A stretch of 5,914 nt of DNA from Candidatus Brevibacterium intestinigallinarum (GTDB lineage Bacteria > Actinomycetota > Actinomycetes > Actinomycetales > Brevibacteriaceae). A program made the position numbers and the translations under genes. The notes under the pieces were generated by a model that worked only from the letters and a program-made list of their open reading frames with translations, had not been told where the DNA came from and ran no database searches. The DNA is taken from the NCBI GenBank assembly GCA_019117325.1, contig DWZY01000349.1, positions 1 to 5,914 on the forward strand, written 5' to 3'. Positions 5,754 to 5,914 of the stretch are shown here, one piece after another (the stretch's first letter is position 1; every line of letters begins with the position of its first letter).

Positions 5754-5914
5754 CGGCTCACCGCCGCCCGGTAGGCCTCGCCGACGGGACCATCCGCGCC
5801 CACGAGCTCCGCATGGGTGCCGGAGGCGGTCGTGCCGTCGCCGCGGGCGAGGACGACCCGGTCCGCGACCGCGAGGAAGGCGGGCGAGGCGGTGACGATG
5901 ACTGTCGTGCGCGG
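5750..5914 (-). CDS. Partner ABC exporter half-transporter, C-terminal 54 residues only
   Basis: The window edge cuts this gene; the last 54 residues and the TGA are seen. The piece reads as the end of an ABC ATPase domain: TVIVTASPAFLAVADRVVL (4-22), then GTHAELV (32-38) and GEAYRAAV at the end. The usual switch histidine of the VxAHRLS segment is missing, replaced by VTASPAF, so this subunit should contribute the inactive or weak half-site. The following subunit keeps its Glu and His but has a degenerate signature, so the two subunits form complementary halves of one degenerate and one working ATP site. The 4-base ATGA overlap points to equimolar production. The membrane domain, Walker motifs and promoter lie to the right of the window. 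Confidence 0.85.
   Translation of the reverse strand, partial: PRTTVIVTASPAFLAVADRVVLARGDGTTASGTHAELVGADGPVGEAYRAAVSR

Overview
The window is about 70% GC by eye, with GTG/ATG starts, purine-rich Shine-Dalgarno sites, tightly packed genes and actinobacterial-type ABC proteins. It looks like chromosomal DNA of a high-GC actinobacterium, probably Micrococcales (a Brachybacterium-like genus is a guess). No RNA genes, CRISPR array, transposase or integrase were seen.

Layout. Bases 1-220 hold no gene but two strong inverted repeats. One is a GC hairpin at 1-26. The other is a very long near-perfect hairpin at 78-137 followed by TTTT, a terminator for a plus-strand gene lying to the left. Next come two tandem, clearly paralogous class I SAM-dependent methyltransferases on the minus strand (221-1081 and 1206-1988). 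A 408-bp divergent intergenic region (1989-2396) separates them from a plus-strand ABC-F ATPase (2397-3938). That gene converges, with a 21-bp gap, on a minus-strand ABC exporter operon: a full-length membrane/ATPase half-transporter (3960-5753), and the 3' end of its upstream partner half-transporter (5750-5914), which overlaps it by ATGA.

The most interesting part is the divergent intergenic region. Ahead of the ABC-F gene there is a plausible -35/-10 promoter (2228-2257). An 11-codon leader ORF at 2265-2300, MMLHGRLRFRR, begins almost exactly where transcription should start, so it may be leaderless. It contains an Arg-Leu-Arg-Phe motif at residues 6-9, the same position as RLRF in the ErmD leader peptide, where macrolides stall the ribosome. 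Downstream segments can fold in two mutually exclusive ways. One buries the ABC-F Shine-Dalgarno sequence. The other, favoured if a ribosome stalls at the RLR codons, disrupts that fold. This reads as a complete macrolide-type attenuator controlling a probable ribosome-protection ABC-F protein.

On the other side, the methyltransferase pair seems to have its own promoter with a direct repeat over its -35 region, a long hairpin in its 5' leader and possibly a small upstream ORF ending in its start codon.

Taken together, the ABC-F protein would protect ribosomes from an antibiotic and the heterodimeric exporter would pump out an unknown substrate. The role of the two methyltransferases is unknown. 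A shared resistance function for the whole window is inference from proximity only.
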